NCBI RefSeq assembly: GCF_008831285.2
Contig: NC_045148.1
Span: forward strand, 5,769,001-5,833,000
DNA length: 64,000 nucleotides
Source: Nymphaea colorata
Taxonomy: Eukaryota > Streptophyta > Magnoliopsida > Nymphaeales > Nymphaeaceae
Direction: 5' to 3'
Part shown: piece after piece, positions 11,474-24,717 of the stretch
Layout of the letters: each line of letters begins with the position of its first letter
Position numbering within the stretch: the first letter of the stretch is position 1
Notes under the pieces: model-generated
Database searches by the model: none
What the model was told of the DNA's origin: nothing
Seen by the model: the letters and a program-made list of their open reading frames with translations, nothing else
Made by a program: the position numbers and the translations under genes

Positions 11474-13355
11474 TTATGTATTGTTCGCACCCCACTCCAT
11501 CATTGGGGGTGTCAAATGTGAATCAATAAAAATTCCTTTTAAATTAGTTTTGAGGAAAATTTTCAAGAAAAGGGGATCCGCTCGTCGATACGAGGTCAAA
11601 CCGTTCCTGTTGCCTTTAACAGGAGAAATTGGACTAAAGACAAAGAATCATTTCATCTTGAATAAGTGACTTGTTTTTGAAAATAAATTCCTTGAAAAAT
11701 AATTTGAAAAGTTATTTGAAGATTGGAGGATTTTCAAAACCTTTGTCTTGTTATTTGTTTTGAAATCCACTATTCTTGAAAATGGTTTTAATTGGTGATT
11801 TTGAACATTGAAATTGAGTTCTTTGTTGTGAACTCAAGATGATTTTTGGGTTGAAATTATGATTGTCTGATGATCAATTTTTAGGAAAATGACTAAGTTA
11901 CCTTAGCAAGCAAAATTGATTTTAAATTCTCCTTTGCCAAATTACGTGATTTGGTCTAAGATATTAAAAACTTGGGATTTGATATGGTAGAGTTCACTCT
12001 TTTGATGGAACATAGGTTCCATATTGTTAGAAAATGTGTAGGTTTTTAAATATATTTTGGCCAAGATTATGAATGCATTGCTTGTGTTTTCTTTTTAAGT
12101 GAAGTTTGCAAATTCTTGTTGCAATGTGACTTGGACATCTTTTGCAACTCAAATTTGGATCACTTAATTTCTTGAGAAAGTACATGTGGTACTATTGACT
12201 TTAAGTGAGTGTGAATGTGTGAAATGAGAAGGAAAACTATATGAAGTATTCATCCTTCTCTCTCTCATAATCTCTCAAAATTCAAACATTTGAAACATTC
12301 ATCCTTCACTCTCCCATAATCTCTCAAAATTAATCATTTAGAATATTTATGCTTCACTCTTTCATAATCTCTCAAAGTCTATTACATATCATACAATCTA
12401 CATATAAAGATTGATTTTAATTAAAATGTAGGACTTTCTCTAAATGTGCTTATCATACTATTAATCACATGAATTAGAGGTGCAGTCCATAAGCTTGAGA
12501 CTTAACATCAAATTATCAAAATGATGAAAAATATACAAATGATGCCAAAATCAATTTTTAAAATACATGGGAGACGTGGATGACATATACTTTTGTCTCA
12601 AAATAGCTAAAAAAAATCATATTTTGTGTTGATTTAAATAGCTGAAAATTGTAGACATTGATTCAATAGAGAACTTGTTTTTTTAGACAAGAACGACAAG
12701 TCATTGGAAATTAACTTGATTTTTTTATAAGTTGATTGTTTAAATCAACAAGAGGAATGCATCTTTTGAAAATATGTTTCCCTTTGTGCCAAATAAGCAC
12801 GTTGAGTTTCGATCATGATGCTTAGAAGACTTTCTTTCTTCAAACCTATTTAAATTTCAGATTTCATACAGATGAGATCATCAACTTCTTTGAACGATTT
12901 TAGGATAGTTGGTGTCCTTTTTGGAGAAAACGAAAGTTAAAATTTACAACATTTTAGAAGAAGGACTAATCTCATGCAAAGTCTGAAAATTTATGGATGA
13001 GATCAGCAGCCCATTAAAAGTATCTTAGGAGGTCGATTGAATAGATTTATATTTTTCTTTATTGTTCTTCAAAACATAGCCCCTTTGTGACTGAAAATTG
13101 GCATTTCAGATATGTAAACTTTGACATTCTTAAACTAATTTCTATAAAGCATAGTTTGATTTCAGCAACTTACATATACTTTACATATGGATTGCTGAAA
13201 ATAAAAGAAAATTTAAGATGAAATGAAAGTGATTTCATAGCTTTGTACTACGAAAATCAATAAAATGGTTTCCTTTCCTAAAAATCAGTTTGGAAACGTA
13301 TTCCAACCTGATTTTAAAAGAGAAAAATGACTTTTAACAAGAGATTGTACGTGTG

Positions 13356-13406
<51 letters not shown>

Positions 13407-15740
13407 GAAATTTTATCAAGAGACCACATAACTCATGAATCATCATGATTCATGACTGAGTTCTTTTACGTAAAAGGATTGAAAACTTGTTTTTAATCTC
13501 TCCTACCACCCTTGATCAATTGAATTGAAAAAGCATGAAACAAAATGAATTTAAAATAGAAAGAGATGAATGAATGCTCAAGCTGGTCCGTCCTTAGTTT
13601 CGCCATGCAAAGGTGTATCACATTCATGAGAATGCATCCGTCCTTAATAGGCTTTTTCATCATATATGTTGCAGCAAAATCACTCTCTCATCATGGGATT
13701 CTCTCATGGTGGAGAGTTCAAAATGACTTTAAGCTGGTTGTTTTGAAAGGGACGTGGCCTTAGAGCCATTTTCAAAACATGATTCATAAGTTTATTTTTG
13801 AAAAAACTGGTTCATGCATGCATCATGCATTAATATGTATATTTCATTCATGGATTTTTTCGTAGCTGAACATCCTTTTCAGCCATAAAATAAATGAAAA
13901 TAAACCCCTCCCACAAATTACTAAAATTAAAATGAACTAACAAGAAGCTGAAATAGAAGAGAAATGAGTTAAAATCACATGCCTTGCGGTCGGTCTTGAT
14001 GCTTGATCTTTTTCTTTACTTGTTTTTTAAATCAAGTAATCCTAAGTAAGAATCCAAGCTTGGATTCTTGCTTAGCAAAGTTAGAAGAAGAATAGTTTGC
14101 TTGTTGGAAATTGCAGTGGGGAAGAGAGAATTTCTCGCCACGAAAATTTTAAGGGTTCACTTAAGCACCTTAACTTAGCAAACTAGATAAAGAGAATAGA
14201 GGAAAACGAAGAAAAGAATGAGATAAAGGGGGAAGAGGGCTTGAACCAATTTTTCTTCTCTTCATTGGCTTCTCCATCATAGCTCCTTGGCTGCAGCAAT
14301 TTGATGAAGTCTTCAAAAATTTGTCCCCCTCTTTGGTTGCCAAGGGAGAGTTTATATAGAGAAGAAGATGAGTTCAACCACCTTCTTAACTCACCTTGGA
14401 AACTTAATTAAGACTTTGAAGACTTGTAAAATCAATTAAATAAGGTTTTAATGATCCTAGTTGACCATACCTAGTTCATTTACACGAGCATGGTGGCTTA
14501 GGCTTGGCATGGTCTACCTTGGTTCGGACCTAACTACCCAATTTTGACCAAAATTTTGAATGAAAATGCCCTTATGCAGGGTTTTGTCTTATTTTATTTT
14601 ATTTATTTTTTTCTTGGTTTGAAATTGAGTTTGTTAGATTAAAACCTAGTTACTAAGCTCTAAATGTTATTAAATTATGACAATTCAATTTAAATTTGAA
14701 TAAAAATTTAAAAATTCTATCAGATTTGTTGCGAAAAAACTATTTTTGTTCATAACTTGATTGAAGATGGATTTTAATTGAACCAAACTTTTGTTTGAAA
14801 TATTGAATTTCAATTTGATACTTGATTTATGCATTTGACAAATCCAAATGTATATTTTATTTTCAAAAAATCCTAATTTAAGTTTTGTAATATCAATTTG
14901 ATTATAGAAAGATAAAATTGTTCAGATTGGTGAAATTTGACAAATTGACCAAAGACAAAACTCATTTACAAGTAGTTTGACTTTGTTTGAAGTAATTTGA
15001 TAAATTTAAACTAAAAAAGCTCTTAATTGAGCTCAAATTATATTTTGACTGAGTTAAGTCAAAGTGGATTAGATCTAGTCAAGGACTATTTTTGTTTGTC
15101 GTGGGACATGCCTACACTTTTGACTGAGTTGAGCTTATGGTGACCTAGCCTAGCCGAAATTGGTGCCACAATTGGGTGCACATAGATCAAATCTACTTGG
15201 ATTAAGTAGGTTAGATGAGTTTAATTCTAACACTTATTGCTTATTTGGAATTTGATGTTTCCTTAACTAAGGGAGAGAGAGATTAATGTTTCCCTTTTCC
15301 TATGAACCCTTATTCATTTCCTTTTGAGAATGATTTTTTATTTAATTATGGGAAGATAATTTTGGAAAAGGGGGGTGCGTGACGTTTTGGGTGGGCTTTT
15401 GACCACACGAGCTAGGTGAGACCCATACATGGGTTCCACATAGCATTCTAGACAGAATTAGATTCAATTCTCGGATTTAAATCAAAATTTGAATTTTATA
15501 ATCGGATATGGATTTTAAATGACATTTGTAATTTGATTTGGATTCTAAATGACATTTGTAATTGGATTTGTTGGACTCATAATCCTCCTGCTTTGGGATT
15601 CGTGTCACTAGTAAAACTCATGATTTGAATCTAAATTGTTCTTTAGATTCGAAATTGACTTTGAAATTGCAATTTTTCATAATTCTTTTGTAAAATTTTG
15701 ACATTGCTTGAATTTTGATGAGGAAAAGTTTGAGGTGTTA
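11474..15740 (-). mobile_element. 4.27-kb insertion splitting repeat copy A (LTR-like)
   Basis: In copy B the sequence runs straight from ...TTTTAACATG into TACATATTAG. In copy A the same site is interrupted for 4267 bases, with ACATG on both sides (11469-11473 and 15741-15745), consistent with a 5-bp target duplication. The ends are near-inverted (TGTTA at 11472 and TAACA ending at 15743). On the minus strand near 14365-14350 there is a TATA-like CTCTATATAAACTCTCC followed by leader-like sequence. No gag or pol frame was recognised. A large solo LTR on the minus strand is the best guess. The termini overlap the presumed target duplication, so the exact boundaries are uncertain by a few bases. 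Confidence 0.55.
13361..13403. repeat. (AT)n microsatellite inside the 4.27-kb insertion
   Basis: About 21 AT units preceded by a short GT-rich stretch. Confidence 0.96.
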
Positions 15741-16400
15741 ACATGTACACATTTGTAAGAGTTTTTTCAGGTTGGAGAAATCTCAACATAAAAAATTAAC
15801 ATAATAACAAAGAAATGCCAACCCAAGCACTTATTCTTAACATTTATTCACATATTAATTGAAAAATCAATAAACTGTGCATGAACAACATCTCAAAATG
15901 AAGAACACATTCAAGAGAAGAATGGAACACATTTTAATCCTAGAATGAAATTTTATTTTACTTTGTTCATCCACCTGGTGTACTCAAGAATAGTTCTTAA
16001 CTACGAAGAGGAGATTTTATTGTTTCTGATATGCCCATGGGGAGATGAAGAAGGGAGAAAGAAAGAAACAAAAGAAACGATGGAGACATTGACTACATAG
16101 CTCTAAATAGTCTAGTTGTAGATTACCAAACTTCTTCTTCAGATAATCCCAAAGCCTCCACAAGTGAACCTCTAAGGTGTTGAAGATGTCTCCCTAAGAG
16201 GTCTCCTCATACTCATTTGAAGAGTGGAAGTTGAAGAAGGTTGCCCCTAAAGTTGAAAAAGAAGAAGAGGAGAAGAAGAAACACAAAGAGTTAGGGGGAA
16301 ACTCTAATTTTTCAAGTGAAAAAACTCTAGAGGTTCTTCAAAGCCTAACTCATTCCTAAGAGAAAAGATTTAAGGGTATTTATAAAGGATTTTAGAGCCA
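15741..16400 (-). mobile_element. Dispersed repeat, copy A, right part (LTR-like promoter region)
   Basis: This part aligns with about 28616-29230 of copy B, beginning at the shared TTTTTTCAGGTTGG. Read on the minus strand it contains TATAAATACCC near 16385-16375, followed by a leader-like stretch rich in CTTCTTCTCC, the usual layout of a plant LTR U3/R region. The homology seems to end near 16400, and the true end may lie further right. Confidence 0.5.
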
Positions 16401-16861
16401 AAATTCAAAATTTGAGTTTAATAAGATTTTCATGAGAATTCTAATTTTTTTTTGAATTATTTTTTTAAAATTGGGCCTTGACCAAAAGGGATTGGCCCTT
16501 AGCAAAGGGGTATGGGTAGGGCTAATGCCCACACCCAAGGCTAATGGCCACTCAACCAAGCCAAAAAAACAAACGGTTTTTAGCCAAAAACATGGCCTAC
16601 AGTGGCCCACATAGGGCTCGCCTGACGCAACCATGCACGGCACTGTTGCGCCAATGCCGTGTGCGACAGCAATGTGAAGTGCCGCAGTTGGTCATGCGCT
16701 ACAACACTGTGTGCTGCCATGCTCGGCCACGCCTTACAGCCCCTGACACTATAAGGTTGTTTCTTGGAGAATGTTTGTGTATAGTTGGAGAATGTTTGTG
16801 TATATTTCTAACTGTGATCCACCTACAGAAATGGTAAGGTTGTTTCTTGATCCCTGCTTTA
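16401..16861. other. Non-coding stretch between two transposable elements
   Basis: GC-richer sequence with many GGCCA/TGGCC words. AAGGTTGTTTCTTG occurs twice (about 16753 and 16836), and between them is a 22-bp tandem duplication around GGAGAATGTTTGTGTAT. No gene was recognised; the short open frames on both strands overlap each other. Confidence 0.4.
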
Positions 16862-17863
16862 GGTAGCGTTTGATAGGCAGGGATTCTACTGTAGCTCAGG
16901 AAAGATTATTCAAATTTTTAAAAAAATTCCTGCGTATCAAACACGGAATTATTTTTTTTACCATTGAACCTCAAAACGGAATAATATTTCCAGAAATATT
17001 ATTCCAGCTGAGAGCCGGAATAATATTTTTGGTTTTTTTTTTTTTACCGTTGGGGAGGAAGAAGGGACGGGAAGGAAGAAGGGACAGGAAGGAAGAAGGG
17101 AAGGAGGGAGGAGGGAGGAGGAAGAAGGGAAGGAGGGATGAGGAAGAAGGGAAGGAGGAAGGAGGGAGGAGGAAGAAGGGAAGGAGGAAGGAGGGAGGGA
17201 GGAGAAAGAAAGGGAAGAAGGGAAGGAGGGAAGAGGAAGAAAGGGAAGAAGGGAAGGAGGGAGGAGGAAGAAGGGAAGGAGGAAGGAGGGAGGAGGTAGG
17301 AGGAAGAAAGGGAAGGAGGAAGGAGGGAGGAGGAAAGGGGAAGGAGGGAGGAGGGAAGGGGAAGGAGGGATGGTGGAAGGAGGGAGGAGGAAAGGGGAAG
17401 GAGGGAGGATGGAAGGGGGCGGAAGAAGGAGGGAGGAGGAAAGGGGAAGGAGGTGGAAGGAGGGAGGAGGGAAGGGGAAGGAGGCTAGGCGGAAGAAACA
17501 AAGGAAGAAGAAGGGAAGGAGGGAGGAGGAAAGGGAGAGGAGGAAAGGGGGAGGAGGGAGGAGGAAAGGGAAGGAGGGAGGAGGAAGGAGGGAAAGAGGA
17601 AGGAGGTGGAGGCGGAAGACGGGAAGGAAGAAGAAGGGAAGGAGGGAGGAGGAAGAAAGGGAAGGAAACAGAGGGTTTTCCCATTTCCAATTCTTCCTCC
17701 CTCCCCATCAAACGCAGAAACTTATTTCTAGAAAAATAATTCTAAACTAACAAACACAACTTAGTTTTGGAAATCAAGAATTTTATTTCTTAAAAACCAA
17801 TTCCAGAAATATGTTTCTGGAAACATCTTTCTAGAGACATATTTCTGGTCATCAAACACTACC
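16862..17863. mobile_element. PIF/Harbinger (Tourist)-like element, 1002 bp, with polypurine core
   Basis: The left end GGTAGCGTTTGAT and the right end ATCAAACACTACC are inverted repeats with one mismatch. The element is bracketed by the trinucleotide TTA (16859-16861 and 17864-17866), the target site of PIF/Harbinger elements. The flanks of the interior carry further inverted pieces around AATATTATTCC and ATTTCTGG-like motifs. No transposase is encoded, so it is non-autonomous. Most of the interior is the purine tract listed separately. Confidence 0.75.
17050..17675. repeat. Polypurine GGAAGGAGGGAGGA minisatellite-like tract
   Basis: About 625 bases almost entirely A and G on the plus strand, built from irregular GGAGGAAGAAGGGAAGGAGG-type units with rare pyrimidines. 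The long open frames over it on both strands (Gly/Arg/Glu/Lys-rich on plus, Pro/Ser/Phe/Leu-rich on minus) are consequences of composition, not genes. Mirror symmetry and G-runs make triplex or G-quadruplex formation possible. Confidence 0.95.
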
Positions 17864-17866
17864 TTA

Positions 17867-18390
17867 AGGAATCTAAGATGAAGTCGGGTTCACCATCATT
17901 GTTTTGCAGCTTCTTACTTTTTTGTCATTTTTGTATAGTTTCATTTTGTTAATAAAATTTGGGGAGATCCCGAGCAGGTTGCAGCAGAATTGAAGAAAAT
18001 AACATTGTGGATGTACTCATATTGCCAATATTATCCTTTCCACTTTTTTCCACTTACCACTTTCTTAGTCTTGTAAATTGTATTTGACAATTTTTATATA
18101 ACCTCTGCCAAGTTGCATCACATATACTAGTATTGGTTTCAATAATCAATGTTTTTCTTTTGTTTGGTTTGTATCAATCTAGGTTATCTATTTGAAATCA
18201 TCATACTTTTAAATACAAAAAGTCAGGTTTACCTACTATATAAGCAGAATGGTTTCATTTGCAAAAGAAAAAGAAAAACCTATAAAAATTTTTTTGCAAC
18301 CACTCCCACCATTGCCAATAACCAAAGAAGCCTTTGGCAACGCCTAGTAGAAGACTTTTCCCCATGATGTAAAGGGCAAGGGCAGCCTTA
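17867..18390. other. Intergenic stretch, nothing recognised
   Basis: AT-rich, with only short open frames; no repeat structure found. Confidence 0.45.
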
Positions 18391-18392
18391 GA

Positions 18393-18492
18393 TATCCACT
18401 AGCGCAAAAGTCATTGCCAATAATCTCATTGGCGACGGCATTTATCCACTAGCGCAAAAGTCATTGCCAATAATCTCATTGGCGACGGCATT
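18393..18492. repeat. Two tandem 50-bp units, each with a CACTAGCGCAAAAG motif
   Basis: The unit TATCCACTAGCGCAAAAG... ending GGCGACGGCATT occurs twice in a row with essentially no change. Each copy contains CACTAGCGC followed by CATTGCCAA and GGCGACGG, words typical of CACTA-element ends. No matching opposite terminus was found. Confidence 0.7.
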
Positions 18493-20525
18493 AAGGCTAT
18501 CGGCTACGGTAAGAGCAGTTGCCAATACCATGTATTGTAATTGTGTATCCACAAAGATATGATAATTAAAAAAGGAAATAATTTTTCTCATTAGTATGAT
18601 AGAAGCTGAATTAAAAAAGGGGCCAACAAAGATGAAAGTTTTAAGGAATTAGACACTAAAAAGTTTGACAAATAAATAGAACTTTCAATAGTTATATAAG
18701 AAACAAAAAAAAGTAATATAGGCCTTCTAGTTGAGGGCAACAATATAAAAAACATTTTTTGCAACAACAACATGAAAATCATTTCTATATATATTAACAG
18801 CAGGTGCAAAGATATTTGTGTTTAACCTGCATGTGCATACATTAGTAATCAATTTTGTGAAAAAATAAATTTATGTAGCAGCGATCCATATTTTGAACAA
18901 GAACGATAGTGTTCGGGATCTGGGTGGTTTTCTTCCAAAAATTATTAAGAGATATAAAAGGCAAATGACCTTTTAATTGTTCCATGAGGGCCATAAGAGA
19001 TTTATTTATCAGACTTGTATAACAAAGTTTACTGAACCTCATTATTTGTCCTCAAATAATGCGTAAATAAAGAATTACTACTTAGTTTGTGCATTTATAA
19101 GCAAGAAGTATTACTTCATTCAATCATACCGGCATGTAACAAAGCAATTAATGTATTGTAAATATAGACTGCTTTTTGACCTGCATATGTATATGATAAT
19201 GGTCATGCTGCATCCTAGAATTAGGATAATACAGTGTGCCTTTGCACCATCGAACTACTAGATACAACAAAAATTGAGCTAATATTATAGGAAACAAAGA
19301 AAGTATGGGGTAAAATGGATCAAGCACTATATTCCATGGTTGAAGCAACAAAGACAAATGGATCATGAAGAGCATCGAGGACTGTACCAAGAAAAATAAA
19401 TTGATGAGCATTACATCAGATAATAAGATCACCATGAAACAACATCCCATTCATGAAGTTTGGTTAACTTGGTTATCACACATAAGAAAATTGAAATTTA
19501 GACAGAAGAATAATAATTATAACTTCAATTAAAAATATAAAAGGAAATTATATTTTGCTTGAGTGAATCTAGTAGCAGAAGCCAAACTTCCTAAGCAGGA
19601 TGCAACATAAAAAGAGAATACGACAGTTAAAATCTACATATGGTAGTGAACACGACTTACATTACAAGCTTGCGTAGGTAGACAACAAACATCTCATCAT
19701 TATCATGAAAGACAATAGGTTTTGTTCGTTTAACATGGAAAAGGTTCATGTTTCAAAACAATAAAGTGTTGATTACCACATTGTGTCAATATCCATGCAT
19801 AAGAAAAATTGCAAAACACTATAGAATGAAAAGAGTGAGTGTTCCTCATGAGTTGTCAAGCTAAAAGACAAACATATTTAAAAAAACAGACAAAACATTT
19901 TAGCCAGAAGCCCTCAATATAAATTTGTACATATTGAATAACGTAGAGGAACTCCACCCATTCATTTCTCATCTTTTTGCAAGAAACAACAATAACAAGA
20001 AGTAAAAAGCACAAGAACAAGGAGAGAGAGATTACCCTCACAAAACCACACTAATGCTCTTCACCGTCATTCCTCTTGCTTTGTCAAAATTGGGGAGCAA
20101 GAGTGGGGAAGAGAGAGAGCAGCAGAATGACAAGAGAAAACCGCCCTAAAAATGCTATTAAAATAAAATTAAACAAAAGAAAACATACTTTCCCAGAATT
20201 TTGTCAATGGCTTTTTTATCACGAGCTCTATTAACAATGATATATTATTTTAATTTAGATGTAATTACCTATCATCAATAAAACAATAATCTTAGCATAG
20301 ATAAACAATTACAAGTTACACATAACACATAGTAATAGAACTATAACAATGAGAAAAAATCATGACTAAAAAAAAATGAATGATAAAGAAAGTGGTGATG
20401 AAGCATGACCCACTGCCTTATGAGCAAGTAGCTAAAACATTGCCTACAGTTCTCGATCTTGTGCAGCAAGACTTCCCGATCTCTAATGGCAAGTTTACCT
20501 AAAACGGAAAGAGCCCACACATGAA

Positions 20526-20563
20526 TGTGTGTGCGTGTGTGTGTGTGAGAGAGAGAGAGAGAG
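20526..20563. repeat. Compound (GT)n(GA)n microsatellite
   Basis: Alternating GT units pass into about nine GA units. Confidence 0.93.
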
Positions 20564-22825
20564 CAGTGATTAATTATTATGATAATTTATATCAATATAC
20601 AAAAACTATTTGTTCATATGATCTTTTATATCAAGGTACATGAAGTACCAAAACATAAACATTTACATCAAAGTACAGAAAATACCAAAAATACATGAAA
20701 GCATATTATGACTGTACAATAGATATTAGGTATGTAAACTTACTTACCATTTGTCATCCATGTGTTGGCTCAAGTACTTCATTTTTGAGCCTAAGTATTG
20801 TTTTGCTTGGCTTAGATGCATTAATATCTCTAACGTGTGAACTGAGCCTATATATAATAGCAAGTCTAGTATAGTCTCTAGGGATCAACTGAGAAAGCAA
20901 GTCACTACTATCACATAGTGCTTCATGTATCTTTTTTGGCTCTTGTAATGCTTCATCTATAATTTTTAGCTTACAAATACAAGAAAGAACGTGAATTAGT
21001 ATATATTTACCTATAAAAATAAAAAAATGCAAAACAACTATATATTCTCACAATTACATGGGTGGCGGTTTCTCTTTCACTCGGAATTCACTTGCGCGTG
21101 TGGGTTTTACTCTAAACATCATATCAAAGCACATCAATACCATCACTACCATTTGGGTACTGTATCATAAATAGAACAATAATATAATATTCGAAATCAT
21201 ATAATAAAATAATTAAACTACAATACAAACTTGCTTTGCATAAAAAATGCAGAACTTTTTTAATGCCAAAGTATGAAACATTGCTTATTTTGCAGGATTG
21301 ACGACATTTTTAGCACTTTATGCATACATATGACAACCTATAAAGTATTAATAACAAGTATCTGTTGGAATTATAGGATTAGTCGAATCTTAAGTATCTT
21401 TTAGTGATATGATATATTTTATCCCTGATGATATGCCATTCATACCCATGCCCATAATGGTCATTTTTTAGTGTTATATATATATATATATATCAATTGT
21501 ACGACACACTTGAGAGACATATGGAAAGAGCCAGTCGCAGTTGCTTTCATGGTTATGGTCATCATTGGGCAGCAATGGCAAAGGAGAAAGCAGCTTCACA
21601 TAAAAGTTTTAATTTTCAGCAGGGTTACAGGTGAAGCTTCAACGATGGATTATGAGACCATGCTCCCTTTACTAGTGCACTGAGAAATTTTGGTAGATAC
21701 CCTTGTGAACTTGCTTAATGTCATGAGGCCTTCCACATTGTTGTCTTACCAAGTCAAGGTCTTTTCTACAAATGTCAAATAATAATAACAATATAAAAAT
21801 ATAAGTTGTAATTCTTATCTGTAATAAATGAATATAAACTAAGAGCTTACTCTACACTCAATATACAGTGTCATTAGTTAATGCTTGAATAGCATAGAAG
21901 TATGATCTTGTTCTGAACTAATCCCCACATGTTTTAGTTGGTAAATCTCATAATTTTATGAATTTTATTTATCTCCATTCTTTTGGAAATGGATTGTTAC
22001 TTCCTTTTCTGCACATTCTAAGTAGACAAATTTGTTAACTTATAAATTTTACTTTCTTCATTCTTTTCGGTAATGGGACGTTAGTTTTTTTTCCCTACAA
22101 GTTAGGTACCACCGAAAATAAAGGAGAGTTGGGTGGAAGCTGGCCCATGCACTTTAAATATAAAGTTGTACCTTTGGGGAAGTGAAGGAGAGTTTACTTC
22201 ATCTTCGTCCCTTCAGTTCAGCCTCCTTTTTTTCTCTTGTAACACATGTAGGGTTTGGGTTGCCAGACAATTTTCTTTTGTGCCAGCCTTTAAAGGTATG
22301 TGGCACCTTTCATTTTCGAGTAGTAAATAGCAATATGCATATATCTTAAGGAGCATGTATTATGTATTCCGGTTTTCTTTTCGTCATTCATGATATATAT
22401 ATCATAAATGTATATTTCCTTGTGACTTTTTTTTTCATTTGGCTGTACTTCCGCAAGAAACACTTTATGTATATACGTATCATGACATATTATATATACA
22501 TATATAAGGGCAAGTAAATGAACAAAATATTGTATTCTCATGAGTGTTTATGCGTGACGAGTACATTGTAGGAAGATTAAATACGTGATGTCCATATTAT
22601 GTTTGATGTCCTTTTGTCGATGCATCAAATACCATGTCATGAACATTAATGGTGCACCCCGTATGCTCAGTTTTTCTTTTGGGTAAATATTTCTGACATT
22701 GGTAATGACTAATAAATAAATTAACAAACAAATAAAATATTCAATAATACCATGAGGCCGAAGCTCTCGGTGGCAGAGAGCGAGAGCGCTTCTTTTACAT
22801 AACAGAGACTTATTTACGAAAAAGA

Positions 22826-22852
22826 ATATATATATATATATATATATATATA
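22826..22852. repeat. (AT)n microsatellite
   Basis: About 13 uninterrupted AT units. Confidence 0.95.
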
Positions 22853-24717
22853 AGAATGATAATACAAGCATGGATTAACTGTGGGGTTTGAGCTTTCTAA
22901 AGCAGCGACCAAGCTTGCGGTACAGGAACGAAGTATAAACACAAAAAGAGGAGAGGGAAGTTTAAAAGGGGATATGGTGCAACCATGGGTTTTAACCATG
23001 GGTTTTAGTTGGTTAACCAAACATGAATTTATATATAAAGATGGTGGTTAGAAAAAAAAAAAAATAATAATAATAAAATAGCATTTGGAGTTTCGGCCAA
23101 CACATTGCTACCACCGGTGTCGTTGGTTGCCGGAGGTGGCCAGTGATGGCCGCTGCATTTTTCGGCCACACCCTGACTTCCAAAACCTAGATAAAAAAAA
23201 AGGGCATCCGATTGACTCGAGTGGGCTCGATAACAGTTTTTTTTAATATATATTTTATTATTTATATATATAATTATAATATATAATTATAATTTTTAAC
23301 ATTTATATATCATTTTATATTAAAAATATATATTTTATGATTTAATTGAATCGGGCCCGAGTCAAATTCAAATTTGGGTTTCGGGTGTCGAGCAGAATTC
23401 AAACGAGTGTGTGGCCGGGTCCGATGCCAAGGCTTCAGGCAGGGTTCAACCGGTTCCCCACTTTTTTACCCAAAAAATCGTGGAGAAATCTGGGTTAAAA
23501 TTGGGGAAAAGGAAACAAAAAAACAGTAAGAAATAACTAAATAGAGGAAACTCACGTTGGGTCGGTGCCGTCGGACTGCCGTGGTTAAGCTGCCCATTGG
23601 GGCCCACCGGTGGCCGAAGATAGTTTGAAAGAAATGGACTGGTGGTTGGCGGGCCGGCGGCCGGTGAATAGGGAATAAGGGGAGAAAGAAGATGAGAAGA
23701 AGGAATGACCGCACCGGGCAAGGATGGGTCCTTTAAGCTTTTACCAAAAAACAAATAAAAATAAACAAATTGAAACCCCCCATTATTTATTGAGTTTTGA
23801 CGAAAATTCAGTTATAGTACAAATTTATTAGTTCCACCTCATTTCTTTATAAAACAATTGCTCAAAGAGGGTTTTCACTTTTCAACCCTTCTTCAGCAAA
23901 TTCTGTAGCTTAGGCTTTTGTTGAATTCCAAATTAGTCTTGTTTGCTAATTAACTTGGAATGTCGTTAAATAAAAACATTGGATTAGTGCTAGATATTAT
24001 ATTATTTCAATTTGGATCTAATTAGATTTATGTTGTTGGATTTGGATCTTGCTTGTGCTAAAATATGTTTATATGTCCATGTGATATTGTAACAAATGGG
24101 CATTGATACATTTCAAGATCCAAACTATTAAATTCTGATGCATGCATATCTATAAATGTATTATACAATGCCTATTGTTATCGGTTCCTTATTGTAGTTA
24201 TGTGCATGAGTTGATGAATATTGATATGATCAATTACTTATTATAACTAGGTTTTCCATTGTTATATACATCATTTGGTTTGAGCTGTATTTTACTTGTC
24301 TTAGGTTAGATTGCAAATATGTTCTTTCTAAGCTGATAAACCTAAGGTAGTTATCATAATGAGAACATTCAAGTTCGCACCCCACGATATATATATATAT
24401 ATATATTTCAGTCATGAATAGAAGGGAGTAATGACGTGGATGTTCCATTGTCATGATAGTCTGCTAATGGCCAACTTTGTCTTAGAGCTTTAAGAGTTGG
24501 ATGTTAGGAACTTTTTATTTCTTTGTTTTGCTTTCCTATGTAGGGTTGAATGGATTTCATTTACTTAATTATGGAGAAGTTGTAGTAGGAGAGATGTAGT
24601 CACTTCTAAATGTTTTAAGGTCCTTAAGTGAAGTTTATTTTTACACATGTTTAAAAAAAATTGCCTTAAAAAAATTTAGGGTCATTACATTTAAGGTTAT
24701 GCCTCTCTCGCTTGTGA

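Larger units (their letters stand above)
18493..24717. other. Gene-poor AT-rich region
   Basis: Over 6 kb without a supportable gene. It contains a (GT)n(GA)n tract at 20526-20563 and (AT)n tracts at 21476-21493, 22826-22852 and 24388-24406. A GC-richer patch at 23400-23720 gives a 102-codon minus-strand frame that looks compositional. A possible LTR-like start (TGTTGGAATTATAGG at 21363) has no partner that I could find. Confidence 0.4.

Noticed and set aside
16870-17739. 289-codon plus-strand and 246-codon minus-strand open frames over the purine tract
   Set aside because: Pure A/G sequence lacks stop codons on plus and gives Pro/Ser/Phe/Leu repeats on minus; no domain is present and the tract lies inside a Harbinger-like element.
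23446-23754. 102-codon minus-strand frame in a GC-richer patch
   Set aside because: Pro/Ser-rich compositional text with another long frame overlapping it; no domain.
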